From the NCBI RefSeq assembly GCF_007971525.1, contig NZ_CP042437.1, positions 3,410,001 through 3,474,000 on the forward strand: 64,000 nucleotides of DNA. The letters are read 5' to 3'. The stretch comes from Mucilaginibacter ginsenosidivorax (GTDB lineage Bacteria > Bacteroidota > Bacteroidia > Sphingobacteriales > Sphingobacteriaceae). The notes beneath the pieces are model-generated. The model saw only the letters and a list, made by a program, of their open reading frames with translations. It made no database searches and had not been told where the DNA came from. Both the position numbers and the translations under genes were made by a program. The number at the start of each line of letters is the position of its first letter. Within the stretch, counting starts at the first letter, position 1. Below are positions 18,112 through 27,676 of this stretch, one piece after another.

Positions 18112-19701
18112 ATGAAAAAGATATTCATATTATGTGCGGCCATACTTGCCATTATAAGCACATACTCGTCATGCACAAAATTAGATGTACCTGTCGAGTC
18201 GCAGTACGTAAAAACAAACTTCCCGGTAACCGATGCGGATTATAACGCCTTGTTAGGTACCATTTACTCTAACCTTTCATCGCAATACGCGGTTCCTTAC
18301 TGGCGTATGCAGGAGCTATCTACCGACGAGGCTATTTTGCCCGCCCGCGATGGTAACTTTGACGATGGGGGCCAGTACAGGCAATTACACTACCACAGCT
18401 GGACATTTGATCACCCTAACGTAACAGCCATTTGGCAATGGGGTTTTGGCGGCGTTAACGCCTGTAACCGCATATTGGGTACTATTAAAGCCTCGTCATC
18501 AACTGATGCCAAAAAGGCCTCTTCATCTGCCGAGGTTAAGGCTATGCGCGCCCTGTACAATTACTTCATGATGGATTTGTATGGCAATGTGCCTATTATT
18601 ACCGATTTCCCGGTAACTACGCCGCCTTCAACCCAGCCACGCGCCAAGGTATACCAGTACATTGAAAGCGAATTACTGGCTGCATTACCGCTTTTGCCTG
18701 TTAAAACAAGCAGTAATGCTGCTTTATATTATGGCCGCCCAACCAAGGCTATGGTTTTTGCTTTGCTGGAGAAAATGTATCTGAACGCCCAGGTTTATAC
18801 CGGCACCGCTAACTATACCGGCGCGGTTGCCATGGCCGATAGCGTTTTAAAAAACAACAACTACAGCCTTGATTTAAAATACCGCGACATATTTTTGCCG
18901 AATAATGGTCCGCAGATTAATGAGACCATATTTGCTATCCCTTATGATCAGCAAATTCCGGGCAACCAATTTACCCGGTTTGGCTTTTTCTATTACCTGG
19001 CGCAGGCATATGGTTTTAACGTGGGTTTAAGTATTGCCATGAGCACTACGCCCGAATTTTACAACCGCTTTAACCTGCCAAGCGATGTGCGGTCGAAGAC
19101 ATGGCTGGCCGGGCCGCAGTTTGCACCCGATGGCGCAGGCGGCTTTACAACCACGCCGGTATATTACCCGGGCACAACCACGCAGATTTATATTGAGCCG
19201 AAACTAACCCTGGTACCGGGCAAGCCCATGGATTTGGGTAATACTATAGCGGCGCAGTCGGAAGGTGTACGCTCGATGAAGTATTATCCTGACCCTACCA
19301 TTATACAAGCCACCCGCTTAAACGGTAACGATGTACCTGTTTTACGCCTGGCCGATGTGATGCTAATGAAAGCCGAAGCCATTTTGCGAGGTGCTACAGC
19401 AACGGTGGTAAACGGCGAGCTGCAAACCCCGGATGTTTTGATAAACAAGATCCGTACACGTGCAAATGCCCCAACAGGTGCGGGCTTTACACTGGATGAT
19501 TTATTGGATGAGCGCGCCCGCGAGTTTTCATGGGAAGCATGGCGCCGTAACGACTTGATCCGTTTTGGTAAATTTGAGGTAGAGTATCCGCTACCAAATG
19601 ACGTGCTGAGCATGAACAAGGATATAACCCGCAGGCTCTATCCTATACCGGCAACCGAAATTAAATTAAATCCTAACCTGGTGCAAAACCCGGGCTATTA
19701 A
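18112..19701 (+). CDS. SusD/RagB family surface lipoprotein
   Basis: The 529-residue protein has a lipoprotein signal ending in the lipobox YSSC (Cys about residue 21). It is rich in TPR-like helices, with the RagB/SusD C-terminal segment (ADVMLMKAEAILRG, then LLDERAREFSWEAWRRNDLIRFG, split as a typical SusD motif). It forms the lid over the SusC barrel and binds the ligand at the cell surface. It is co-transcribed with susC. Length is normal for the family. Confidence 0.94.
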   Translation: MKKIFILCAAILAIISTYSSCTKLDVPVESQYVKTNFPVTDADYNALLGTIYSNLSSQYAVPYWRMQELSTDEAILPARDGNFDDGGQYRQLHYHSWTFDHPNVTAIWQWGFGGVNACNRILGTIKASSSTDAKKASSSAEVKAMRALYNYFMMDLYGNVPIITDFPVTTPPSTQPRAKVYQYIESELLAALPLLPVKTSSNAALYYGRPTKAMVFALLEKMYLNAQVYTGTANYTGAVAMADSVLKNNNYSLDLKYRDIFLPNNGPQINETIFAIPYDQQIPGNQFTRFGFFYYLAQAYGFNVGLSIAMSTTPEFYNRFNLPSDVRSKTWLAGPQFAPDGAGGFTTTPVYYPGTTTQIYIEPKLTLVPGKPMDLGNTIAAQSEGVRSMKYYPDPTIIQATRLNGNDVPVLRLADVMLMKAEAILRGATATVVNGELQTPDVLINKIRTRANAPTGAGFTLDDLLDERAREFSWEAWRRNDLIRFGKFEVEYPLPNDVLSMNKDITRRLYPIPATEIKLNPNLVQNPGY

Positions 19702-19786
19702 TAAATGGTGACAGATAGTAAGCGCAAGGGACACGTCTTTTGCGCTTATTTCGTTTTAATTTGATAGCTAAAAATAATATAACACT

Positions 19787-20878
19787 ATGAAAATCATTAG
19801 CGGCTTACTGATCAGCCTGTTATTCCCCCTGGCGGTTTTAAAAAACGATCCGGATGATATTACCATTAACAAAATACAGGTAATAGGATCGCACAATAGC
19901 TATAAGCGGGCCATCGATCCCAAACTGTTTAAGTTTTTGCAGCAGCGCGATTCTGTTGGGATGAGCAAAATCGATTATGAACACATTGGTCTGTCAGATC
20001 AGCTTAATTTGGGCCTTGGCGCCCTGGAGATAGATGTTTATGCCGACGCTAAAGGCGGTAAATATGCGCACCCAAAAGGATTGACCTGGGCGCCTGGCCA
20101 GCCCGCGTTTGACACCGAAGGAGTGATGAAAGCGCCCGGTTTTAAGGTTTTTCATATACAGGACATTGACTACCGCAGCAATTGCCAAACTTTTAAACTT
20201 TGCCTGCAGGAGCTTAAAAAATGGAGCGATGAACACCCCAGCCATAACCCTATTTTTATTACCATGAATGCCAAGGACGAGCGGATGAAGAAACCCGGCT
20301 TTACCATCCCCGAAAAATTCACTTCGGCAACATTTGCTGCCCTCGACAAAGAGATTTTGGATAACCTGGGCAAACAATATGTAATAACCCCCGATGATGT
20401 AAGAGGCAAATACAAAACGCTGGAAACCGCCGTATTGCACAACAATTGGCCAACGCTAAAAGCCGCCAAAGGCAAGTTCATTTTTATTTTGGATGAGAAA
20501 GGTGCGAAAAGGGCCGCCTATATTGCCGGTCATCCATCATTAAAAGGCAGGGTGTTATTTGCCGATGCTATGCCCGGCACGCCCGAAGCCGCTATCCACA
20601 TCATGAACGACGCTAAAAAAGATCTTGTTGCAATAAAAGCGCTGGTAAAAAAAGGCTACATTATCCGCACCCGTGCCGATTCGGACACCGAGGAGGCCCG
20701 CAACAATGATAAAAGCTCGTTTGTGGCAGCGCAAAAATCGGGCGCTCAAATTATCAGTACCGACTACTACAAAAAAAGCACTCACTTTAAATCAGATTAC
20801 GTGATCAGTTTTGCTGATGGCACCTATTTTAAAGTTGATCCTTTGTTTAAGGCGACAGCGGCTGTTGGCGCAAAATAA
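19787..20878 (+). CDS. calcium-dependent phosphoinositide phospholipase C family protein (PI-PLC-C1)
   Basis: The 363-residue protein belongs to the bacterial Ca2+-dependent PI-PLC family (PF16670-like). The probable catalytic pair is H36 (VIGSHNSYK) and H123 (VFHIQDIDYR). The metal ligands are probably in ALEIDVYAD (E81, D83). The C-terminal RTRADSDTEEARNND segment is typical. A short signal sequence or membrane anchor covers residues 1-19. It would cleave the phosphodiester of phosphatidylinositol-like substrates. It is 85 bp behind susD and ends in a strong hairpin, so the three genes look like one operon. Exact substrate is unproven. Confidence 0.85.
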   Translation: MKIISGLLISLLFPLAVLKNDPDDITINKIQVIGSHNSYKRAIDPKLFKFLQQRDSVGMSKIDYEHIGLSDQLNLGLGALEIDVYADAKGGKYAHPKGLTWAPGQPAFDTEGVMKAPGFKVFHIQDIDYRSNCQTFKLCLQELKKWSDEHPSHNPIFITMNAKDERMKKPGFTIPEKFTSATFAALDKEILDNLGKQYVITPDDVRGKYKTLETAVLHNNWPTLKAAKGKFIFILDEKGAKRAAYIAGHPSLKGRVLFADAMPGTPEAAIHIMNDAKKDLVAIKALVKKGYIIRTRADSDTEEARNNDKSSFVAAQKSGAQIISTDYYKKSTHFKSDYVISFADGTYFKVDPLFKATAAVGAK

Positions 20879-20903
20879 CAAGCATATTATAACTAATAAC
20901 GGG

Positions 20904-20934
20904 AGCCCTGGATCTGATAGTCCGGGGCTTTTTG
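20904..20934 (+). terminator. intrinsic terminator of the susC-susD-PLC operon
   Basis: AGCCCTGGA (20904-20912) pairs with TCCGGGGCT (20921-20929), with one G-U pair and an 8-nt loop, followed by a T-run. It closes the operon. Confidence 0.75.
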
Positions 20935-21069
20935 GGCTTTTTGAGATAACATAATACGGCAAAAGTTGATATCCGCTAATGGAGCACCCCTTTCTAAATT
21001 AATTATCCACCCTCTGCAACGATTTTCTGTTTACCGCTGTCTTATCTGTATAAACCAAACAAAAGCATC

Positions 21070-22119
21070 ATGAAAACATATATTCTCTCGGCATTACTTG
21101 CCTGCCAAACTATAGCGGCTATAGCGCAGGATAATGATGGCAAAACGCCATACCTAACCAAATCGCTGGCAAGCGATGCCATCAGCAGCGTTGTGGTAAA
21201 TACCTCGGCAGGGGGTATCGAAGTAAGTGGCCGTGCCGGGCAGGCGCCAAGGGTTGAAGTGTACATCAGGGGCAATAACGGGCGCGATATATCTAAAGAA
21301 GAAATAAAAAAACGGCTTGATGAGGATTATGACCTGAGCATAACCGTAACCGGCCACGAAGTACGGGCCATTGCCAAAAACAAGCACGAAAATCAAAACT
21401 TCAACTGGAAAAAATCAATCAGTATCTCGTTTAAAATATTTGTTCCGCAACAGGTTGCCACCAACCTGAAAACCAGCGGCGGCGGCATCCGTTTGGATAA
21501 CTTGAAAGGCATCGAAACATTTACCACCAGCGGCGGCGGTTTGGAAGTTGACAGGCTTTACGGCACAATAAAAGGGACCACATCGGGCGGCGGCATCAGG
21601 GTTACCAACAGCGGCGATAACATTAACCTGCAAACCAGCGGCGGCGGTATTGAAGCTAAAAACCTTACCGGAAAAATCAACCTGGAAACATCGGGCGGCG
21701 GGTTACGCCTCGAAAATTTAAAAGGTACTGTAAATGCCCATACCAGCGGCGGCGGTGTTGAAGGCAGCAATATCGAAGGCGAGCTGGTTACCAGCACATC
21801 GGGCGGCGGCATCGACCTTAAAGGGATGAACTGCAGCCTTGACGCATCAACAAGCGCCGGCAGCCTGCGCGCGCAAATGATTAAGGTGGGCAAATTCCTG
21901 AAACTGGATGTAAGCTCGGGCAATATCGACTTACAGTTGCCGGCAAACCAGGGCCTCAGCCTTGATATCCGTGGCGATGGTATTAACCAGCACCCTTCAA
22001 AAATAAGCGGTTTTAGCGGGCAGTGGGACAACGAACATATTAAAGGCACTGTAAACGGCGGCGGTGCACCGGTAACTGCCGGGGCGTCGAGCGGTAACGT
22101 AAGCGTAAGATTTAACTAA
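21070..22119 (+). CDS. DUF4097-like beta-strand repeat protein, secreted
   Basis: The 349-residue protein has a signal peptide ending near AIAQ (residue 20). From about residue 135 to 270 the motif TSGGGI/L/V recurs eight or more times at a spacing of 14 to 19 residues, as expected for a right-handed parallel beta helix. A parallel alternates between TSGGG and NLKG/NIEG turns. The family (DUF4097, putative adhesin) is exported or surface located; its job is unknown. The gene stands alone, with terminators before and after it. Confidence 0.85.
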   Translation: MKTYILSALLACQTIAAIAQDNDGKTPYLTKSLASDAISSVVVNTSAGGIEVSGRAGQAPRVEVYIRGNNGRDISKEEIKKRLDEDYDLSITVTGHEVRAIAKNKHENQNFNWKKSISISFKIFVPQQVATNLKTSGGGIRLDNLKGIETFTTSGGGLEVDRLYGTIKGTTSGGGIRVTNSGDNINLQTSGGGIEAKNLTGKINLETSGGGLRLENLKGTVNAHTSGGGVEGSNIEGELVTSTSGGGIDLKGMNCSLDASTSAGSLRAQMIKVGKFLKLDVSSGNIDLQLPANQGLSLDIRGDGINQHPSKISGFSGQWDNEHIKGTVNGGGAPVTAGASSGNVSVRFN

Positions 22120-22147
22120 GCAAACAAACCAATCAACCATATAGTAG

Positions 22148-22180
22148 AAGCTCCTGGTCGGAAGATCAGGGGCTTTTTTA
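22148..22180 (+). terminator. intrinsic terminator after the DUF4097-like gene
   Basis: AAGCTCCTGGTC (22148-22159) pairs with GATCAGGGGCTT (22164-22175) using two G-U pairs, with a 4-nt loop and a T-run. The remaining 300 bp up to 22482 hold no gene or clear promoter. Confidence 0.75.
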
Positions 22181-22482
22181 GTGTTTAGTGAAAAATAGCA
22201 GCTTTGCTCCGGTTTTTACAAAAATGCATGAGCAATTGTGTTGCTTAAGATGGTAGATGATTGCTTTGTATGGTATTGATGGTTAGGCATTTAGATTCGT
22301 GTTTTTAAGTTGTTGAGATATGTTTTTACTTTTAAAACAAATACTTAAGGCTTACGGATTCAACTATATTGAAGCAATAAATAATGAATAATATGCTCAA
22401 ATAGCTGAATCGATTTAAGCTATTAGTTACGATTTTTACTGATGGGGTGTATCTTCATACATCCCGACTTCAACCAGCATAA

Positions 22483-25275
22483 ATGAGAAAACTGATAAGC
22501 ATTCCTCCGGCCTTTAAACAATTTGGCGACCAGCATTTTGCCAACGAAAACTATTACTTCAGCTCGGATCCTAAAGAGGGCAAAGTTGGCTCGGGTGGCG
22601 GAACCGTTAATTTATTGTACGAAGCCAGTAAAGAGGAGAAGGCCACGGGCCCGATAGGTAATTGGTTACGCAAAGAGAAGCGGTTGATTATCCATGCGGG
22701 TGGCCAAAGCCGGCGTTTGCCGGCGTATGCAGCCGTAGGCAAGGTGTTTACCCCCATGCCCATCTTTCGCTGGAAAAGAGGCCAGCGCATAGGCCAAACG
22801 CTGATTGACCTGCAGTTGCCGCTGTATGAAGAAATATTGAACAAAGCCCCCAAAAACCTCAATCACCTGGTAGCCAGCGGTGATGTGCTTATTCGCGCGG
22901 GGGGCATATTGCCCGAAATTCCGGATGCTGATATTGTTTGCTTTGGCCTGTGGGAGCGGCCCGAGAAAGCATCTAATTTTGGTGTTTTTTTTGCGCAAAA
23001 AAGCTCGCCCAAAGAGCTGGCCTTTGCCTTGCAAAAACCCACAGCTCAAAAATTGCAGGAGTTGCAACCTAACTACCTGTTTTTTATCGATATCGGCGTT
23101 TGGCTGTTTAGCCCCAAAGCTATGGAACTGATGTTTGAGCGTAGCGGGTGGAATAAAGATAGTAACTCGTTTACCAACGGCATTCCTTCGTTTTATGATA
23201 TGTACACGGAGTTTGGGCAAGCCCTGGGCCAAAATCCAACCCTGAAAGACGATGCCATCAACCAGTTAAAAGTGGCGATTGTGCCACTCCCTAAAGGAGA
23301 ATTTTATCATTTTGGCACCAGTGCCGAGCTGATAGAATCGACCGATAAATTGCAAAACCTGGTAAAAAACCAGGAAGAAATATGGCATAATAAAATAAAA
23401 CCCAGCGCAGACTTGTTTACGCAGAATGCAATCACCAAACTTGACTTTACCGGCGCCAATAATTCTATCTGGATTGAGAATAGTAATATTGCCCATACCT
23501 GGAAATTGCGTTGCAGGCACATAATTACCGGCGCACCTGCAAATGATTGGGTGCTTGATTTGCCCGAAGAAACCTGTCTTGATTTTATACCCGTTGGCGA
23601 TAACGATGAATGGTGTGTAAGGGTGTATAGCTTTTACAACCCCCAATTACCCGTTCGGGGAATAAATGCTAATAACGGCTATACCGCTGCCGACTGGTTT
23701 AATGAACCGGTTTACCCCATATTTAATGCGACAGACTTAAACAGTGAAATTATACAGGGCCTGATTGATAACCCATTTAATTACCCGGAAAAAGTAAAAC
23801 GGTTAATTGCCGCAGCTGATGTTGCGGATGAAGTAAACCTTTACCGCCAGTACGCCCAGCGTGAAACTTTTTTAGAAAGTAACCTGCAAAGCATGGCTGC
23901 TAACTGGAAACAATCTGTTTTTTACCAGCTTGATTTGAAAAATGCTGCCGGGATATTCAAAAACGCAAAGCTAACGTTGCCGCCTGCTTTACCGGATGAT
24001 GCCCCGCTGTTAACGCGCCTGCATGACCAGATGTTCAGGAGTGAGGTGTTGGGCTCGAACGATCCATCGGCTGCCGCTTACGAGGCAAAAGCATTTGGGT
24101 TGCTTGCCGAAACTATTGTTGACACAGCTAAAACCGAACTTGCGGCGCCTCGCCTGGATGTAATGTCCGATCAGATTGTTTGGGGCCGCAGCCCTATCAG
24201 GCTCGACCTGGCCGGTGGCTGGACAGACACCCCGCCAAACTGCCTCATAAACGGCGGTAAGGTACTTAACCTTGCCATTGAACTTAATGGCCAGCCCCCG
24301 CTACAGGTATTCATAAAACCCTCTGCCGAATATGTTATCACGCTACGATCCATTGATTTGGGTGTCAGGGAGGATATTACTACCTACGAGCAATTAAGTG
24401 ATTATAATAATTCCGTAGGTTCGGCATTTTGTATTCCCAAAGCGGCGCTTTGCCTGGCGGGTTTTGTTCCGGAATTTTCGGCAAACAGGTATGGTTCGCT
24501 GGCAGAGCAATTGAAGGACTTTGGTATGGGCATCGAGGTAACGTTGCTGGCTGCTATTCCTAAGGGATCGGGCCTGGGCACAAGCTCAATCCTGGCAAGT
24601 ACGGTATTGGGTACCCTGAGCGATTTTTGCGATTTGAAATGGGATAAATATGCCATCTGCTCGCGCACCTTGGTTTTAGAGCAAATGTTAACAACCGGTG
24701 GTGGCTGGCAGGATCAGTACGGCGGTGTTTTTGGCGGAATTAAGCTTTTGGAAAGCAATCCTGGTATTTTTCAAAAACCAACGGTGCGCTGGGCTCCTGA
24801 GTTTATTTTTACCGATGCTTCTGCGGCATCCGTGTTGTTATACTATACCGGAATTACCCGCGTAGCTAAAAATATCCTGGCCGAAATTGTAAAAGGAATG
24901 TTCCTTAACGGCAATGGCTATTTAAGTATCCTGGAAGAAATGAACCACCACGCCCTTAAAACCTACGAGGCTTTCCAATACGGTAACTTACAGCAAGTAG
25001 CCGAGGCTACAGGCATTAGCTGGGAGCTTAACCAGCGTTTGGATGGCGGCACCAACACACCCGAAACCCAGGCTATTATTGATCGGATCAGCGATTTTAT
25101 CATCAGCTGTAAACTGCTGGGCGCAGGCGGCGGCGGTTATATGCTGATATTTGCAAAGGATGTGGCCGCAGCTGCAAAGGTGCGTAGCGCTCTTAGCACC
25201 AACCCGCTTAATAACAGGGCCAGATTTGTTGACTGGTCTATTTCGCGCGATGGATTTAAGACATCAAGAAGTTAA
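22483..25275 (+). CDS. fkp: bifunctional L-fucokinase / L-fucose-1-phosphate guanylyltransferase
   Basis: The 930-residue protein has the two-domain layout of Bacteroides Fkp. The N-terminal pyrophosphorylase part has a GSGGGTVN segment (about 37-44) and HAGGQSRRLPAY (71-82), the nucleotide-binding signature. The C-terminal GHMP kinase has PKGSGLGTSS at about 692-701 and GAGGGGYMLIF near 880-890. It turns free L-fucose into fucose-1-phosphate and then GDP-fucose for surface glycans. Length matches the roughly 950 residues of known Fkp. No other fucose genes are next to it, so it works with genes elsewhere. Confidence 0.92.
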   Translation: MRKLISIPPAFKQFGDQHFANENYYFSSDPKEGKVGSGGGTVNLLYEASKEEKATGPIGNWLRKEKRLIIHAGGQSRRLPAYAAVGKVFTPMPIFRWKRGQRIGQTLIDLQLPLYEEILNKAPKNLNHLVASGDVLIRAGGILPEIPDADIVCFGLWERPEKASNFGVFFAQKSSPKELAFALQKPTAQKLQELQPNYLFFIDIGVWLFSPKAMELMFERSGWNKDSNSFTNGIPSFYDMYTEFGQALGQNPTLKDDAINQLKVAIVPLPKGEFYHFGTSAELIESTDKLQNLVKNQEEIWHNKIKPSADLFTQNAITKLDFTGANNSIWIENSNIAHTWKLRCRHIITGAPANDWVLDLPEETCLDFIPVGDNDEWCVRVYSFYNPQLPVRGINANNGYTAADWFNEPVYPIFNATDLNSEIIQGLIDNPFNYPEKVKRLIAAADVADEVNLYRQYAQRETFLESNLQSMAANWKQSVFYQLDLKNAAGIFKNAKLTLPPALPDDAPLLTRLHDQMFRSEVLGSNDPSAAAYEAKAFGLLAETIVDTAKTELAAPRLDVMSDQIVWGRSPIRLDLAGGWTDTPPNCLINGGKVLNLAIELNGQPPLQVFIKPSAEYVITLRSIDLGVREDITTYEQLSDYNNSVGSAFCIPKAALCLAGFVPEFSANRYGSLAEQLKDFGMGIEVTLLAAIPKGSGLGTSSILASTVLGTLSDFCDLKWDKYAICSRTLVLEQMLTTGGGWQDQYGGVFGGIKLLESNPGIFQKPTVRWAPEFIFTDASAASVLLYYTGITRVAKNILAEIVKGMFLNGNGYLSILEEMNHHALKTYEAFQYGNLQQVAEATGISWELNQRLDGGTNTPETQAIIDRISDFIISCKLLGAGGGGYMLIFAKDVAAAAKVRSALSTNPLNNRARFVDWSISRDGFKTSRS

Positions 25276-25287
25276 TGTAAAGTTAAG

Positions 25288-25310
25288 CAGGGGCAAATAT
25301 CACGCCCCTG
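25288..25310. terminator. hairpin between convergent fkp and clc genes
   Basis: CAGGGGC (25288-25294) pairs with GCCCCTG (25304-25310) with a 9-nt loop. It lies in the 75-bp gap between two genes that end toward each other and may serve both. Confidence 0.5.
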
Positions 25311-25350
25311 TAACCTTTAAATATTGCTAAACCTTTATTTTTTATTTGAG

Positions 25351-27234
25351 TTAGTTGCGGGGTGCTCTTGCATCGCTGTCCTTATTCATCAGCTTACGCC
25401 CTTTACTCATTATTTTTAAACGTTGCCGTTTTAACGATATGGATAATGATGTTTTATCAGCCTCGTTATTATGCAATCCGTAGGCGGCTATAATTTCTTT
25501 GTAGGATAGGCTGCCAATAATTTTATTTTCTGCCGAAGTAACCGGTACCAGTTCGGCTTCATGTTTGGCCATCAATTCGGCAGCCAGGCGTAGCGTTGTG
25601 TTGCCTGTCAGCATTAATGCCGATGGGTGGACGATATCTCCGAGATTGAGTTTTTGAACCTGGCTGGTATTATACATATCGCCCAGTTTGAACGTGCCTA
25701 TGTAATCGCCTTTTTTATCCACTACAATAAAATCGTGGGCCGCTGAGTTGTGGGCAAGTAGCCAGGCTTTTACTTCGCTAACCGGGTTGTCGGCACTTAA
25801 AACAATAGCATCTTTGTTCATAACGTCAAATACAGATAGCTTGCTTAATACGTCGGGTTCAAATGATACAGGTGTGGCTACCCCTCTGCGGGCAATTTTC
25901 TCGGTCATGATGGTATTCTCCATTAAAAAAAACGATACCAGGTACGATGCGGTGCAGGCGCCAAGTAAAGGCAATAAAGCGTTTGATTGCATGGTAGATT
26001 CGAGCGCGAACGTAATACTGGTTAAATAAGCCCTTGAAGCGCCCGCAAACATAGATGACATGCCCAGCAACGCCGCCATAGGTATGGTTATACCCGAATT
26101 TGGAAAAAGCATTAAAATAACCGCACCGATGATAGCCCCCGCCGCGCCGCCAATAGTTAATAAAGGCGCAAGGGTACCGCCGGATGTGCCGCTGCCTAAT
26201 GCAATAGCCCATGACAGAAATTTAAAAAAGCATAACCGCAGCACAAGCAGCAATGGAATGGTCCCCGATAAAATGCTGATGATATTATCATATCCTACGC
26301 CCAATGTATGAGGCGCAAAATAGCCAATTACCCCAACTGCAAGGCCACCTAAGGCGGGCCACCACATCCAATGGATGGGGAGTTTATCAAACCAATCTTC
26401 AATTAAATATACAATTTTGGTTATCCCCAATGACAAAAAACCGATAATTAAACCGATGCCACTGTAAATAGCCAGGGCTCCGTTTGTAGGAACCGTTAAA
26501 TTGGGCATAGGAAAAACCGGCCCCGATTCAAACAACAGGTGATGACCTGCCGCCCCCGTAATACAAGCCAGGGCGACGGGTAAAATAGATTTGGGCGAAA
26601 ACTCAAACAAAAGTAATTCGATGGCCAGCAACACAGCCGCTATGGGTGTACCAAATATGGCCGACATGCCCGCGGTTGCACCGGCTGCAAGGATAACCTT
26701 ACGCTCATTGGCGGTAATTTTTAATAGCTGGCCCAGGGTTGATCCTAAGGCTCCGCCGGTTGCAATTATGGGCCCCTCGGCACCAAATGGGCCACCGGTA
26801 CCAATAGCAATAGCCGATGATATAGGCTTTAAAAACGTAATGGATGGTTTTATTTTGCTTTGGTTGGTTAGTATTTGTTCCATGGCTTCGGGAATACCAT
26901 GTCCCCTGATGACTTTGGAGCCATACAGGGCCATTAGCCCAACAATTACCCCGCCAATGGCAGGCACTATAATAACCCACAGGCCCAGGTGGTTAGCGGC
27001 AGGGCTATGGAAACGCACATCCAGCATGCCGTAAAAAGACAGGTTGGTTACAATATTAATAAGGTATATAAGCCCCTTGGCTATAATGCTGATGGCTATT
27101 GCCACCAAAACAGATAACGCCGATACATATAATAACCTGTTTTTTATACTTCGGGTTAAGGCTAATTTACCCTGGTGATTGTTGATGGCGTTTAAGGAAG
27201 GCGAGATGGGAATGCCTGTTTCTTTTTGTTTCAT
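25351..27234 (-). CDS. ClC-type chloride channel/antiporter with C-terminal CBS domains
   Basis: The 627-residue protein has the ClC membrane core (about residues 30-440) and a CBS pair (about 465-590). The selectivity segments are GHGIP (111-115, serine of the usual GSGIP replaced by His), GGPFGAEGP with gating glutamate E153, and GSGTSGGTLAPLLTIG. In the AIELLLFEF helix, E206 aligns with the first glutamate of the E. coli EE pair, but the proton glutamate position appears to be leucine. That hints at channel-like rather than antiport behaviour; the alignment is by eye. It is divergent from a small operon with a Crp/Fnr regulator. Confidence 0.9.
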   Translation of the reverse strand: MKQKETGIPISPSLNAINNHQGKLALTRSIKNRLLYVSALSVLVAIAISIIAKGLIYLINIVTNLSFYGMLDVRFHSPAANHLGLWVIIVPAIGGVIVGLMALYGSKVIRGHGIPEAMEQILTNQSKIKPSITFLKPISSAIAIGTGGPFGAEGPIIATGGALGSTLGQLLKITANERKVILAAGATAGMSAIFGTPIAAVLLAIELLLFEFSPKSILPVALACITGAAGHHLLFESGPVFPMPNLTVPTNGALAIYSGIGLIIGFLSLGITKIVYLIEDWFDKLPIHWMWWPALGGLAVGVIGYFAPHTLGVGYDNIISILSGTIPLLLVLRLCFFKFLSWAIALGSGTSGGTLAPLLTIGGAAGAIIGAVILMLFPNSGITIPMAALLGMSSMFAGASRAYLTSITFALESTMQSNALLPLLGACTASYLVSFFLMENTIMTEKIARRGVATPVSFEPDVLSKLSVFDVMNKDAIVLSADNPVSEVKAWLLAHNSAAHDFIVVDKKGDYIGTFKLGDMYNTSQVQKLNLGDIVHPSALMLTGNTTLRLAAELMAKHEAELVPVTSAENKIIGSLSYKEIIAAYGLHNNEADKTSLSISLKRQRLKIMSKGRKLMNKDSDARAPRN

Positions 27235-27281
27235 GATGAATATTACACGAGCCCATTTTTAAAATGGCTTTAATTTTATTG

Positions 27282-27312
27282 CAAAAGTAATATAAAATTG
27301 AGTTTTTTTAAA
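27282..27312 (-). promoter_or_regulatory. promoter of the clc gene
   Basis: Read on the minus strand, TACTTTTG (27282-27289) fits the TAnnTTTG -7 box, and TTTA (27309-27312) lies 19 nt upstream, one base off the TTTG -33 element. Confidence 0.5.
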
Positions 27313-27321
27313 CTTATCAAT

Positions 27322-27351
27322 CATAATATATTGCATGTGCAATATATTATG
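27322..27351. promoter_or_regulatory. 30-bp perfect palindrome, probable operator
   Basis: CATAATATATTGCA (27322-27335) and TGCAATATATTATG (27338-27351) are exact reverse complements around a TG centre. It sits in the 164-bp divergent spacer, just upstream of the clc promoter and over the likely -33 zone of the rightward operon, which has a GAGTTTTG box at 27354-27361. The inner TTGC-GCAA symmetry resembles a Crp/Fnr site. The regulator encoded at 27677 is the obvious candidate binder; that is inference. Confidence 0.6.
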
Positions 27352-27398
27352 GTGAGTTTTGCTGCTGAAATCATTGAAAACATTACGAGGATAGTAAC

Positions 27399-27632
27399 AT
27401 GAAAAAATTCAGTTATGCATTAATGGCGATAGGGGTTATCATCATTATTATTGGTTTTTTAACTTTTACCAATTTAAAAACAGTTAACGCGGTTGATTCA
27501 CACAACTGGACAATTTACATTAATGGCGCAAAATCATTCCCATGGCCGGTATTTGGGGGCTCGGTAATTGCCATATTGGGAATTATTTTTAACATGGCTA
27601 CCTGGGAGCAGCCAAAAGGCCGGTACTTTTAA
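27399..27632 (+). CDS. small two-helix membrane protein
   Basis: The 77-residue protein has a hydrophobic N-terminal helix (about 7-26), a polar middle with NWTIYINGAK, and a second helix (about 50-66). It matches no family I can name. It starts an apparent operon with the Crp/Fnr gene 44 bp downstream and faces the clc gene across the palindrome. A role at the membrane linked to that regulator is possible but not shown. Confidence 0.7.
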   Translation: MKKFSYALMAIGVIIIIIGFLTFTNLKTVNAVDSHNWTIYINGAKSFPWPVFGGSVIAILGIIFNMATWEQPKGRYF

Positions 27633-27676
27633 TAATTTCGCAAAGGCTATTGCCAATAATAAAATACTATTCATAC

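Noticed and set aside
26591..27034. 147-codon open frame antisense to the ClC gene
   Set aside because: It lies wholly inside a well supported membrane protein gene; its translation is rich in Ala, Pro and Ser and resembles no family.
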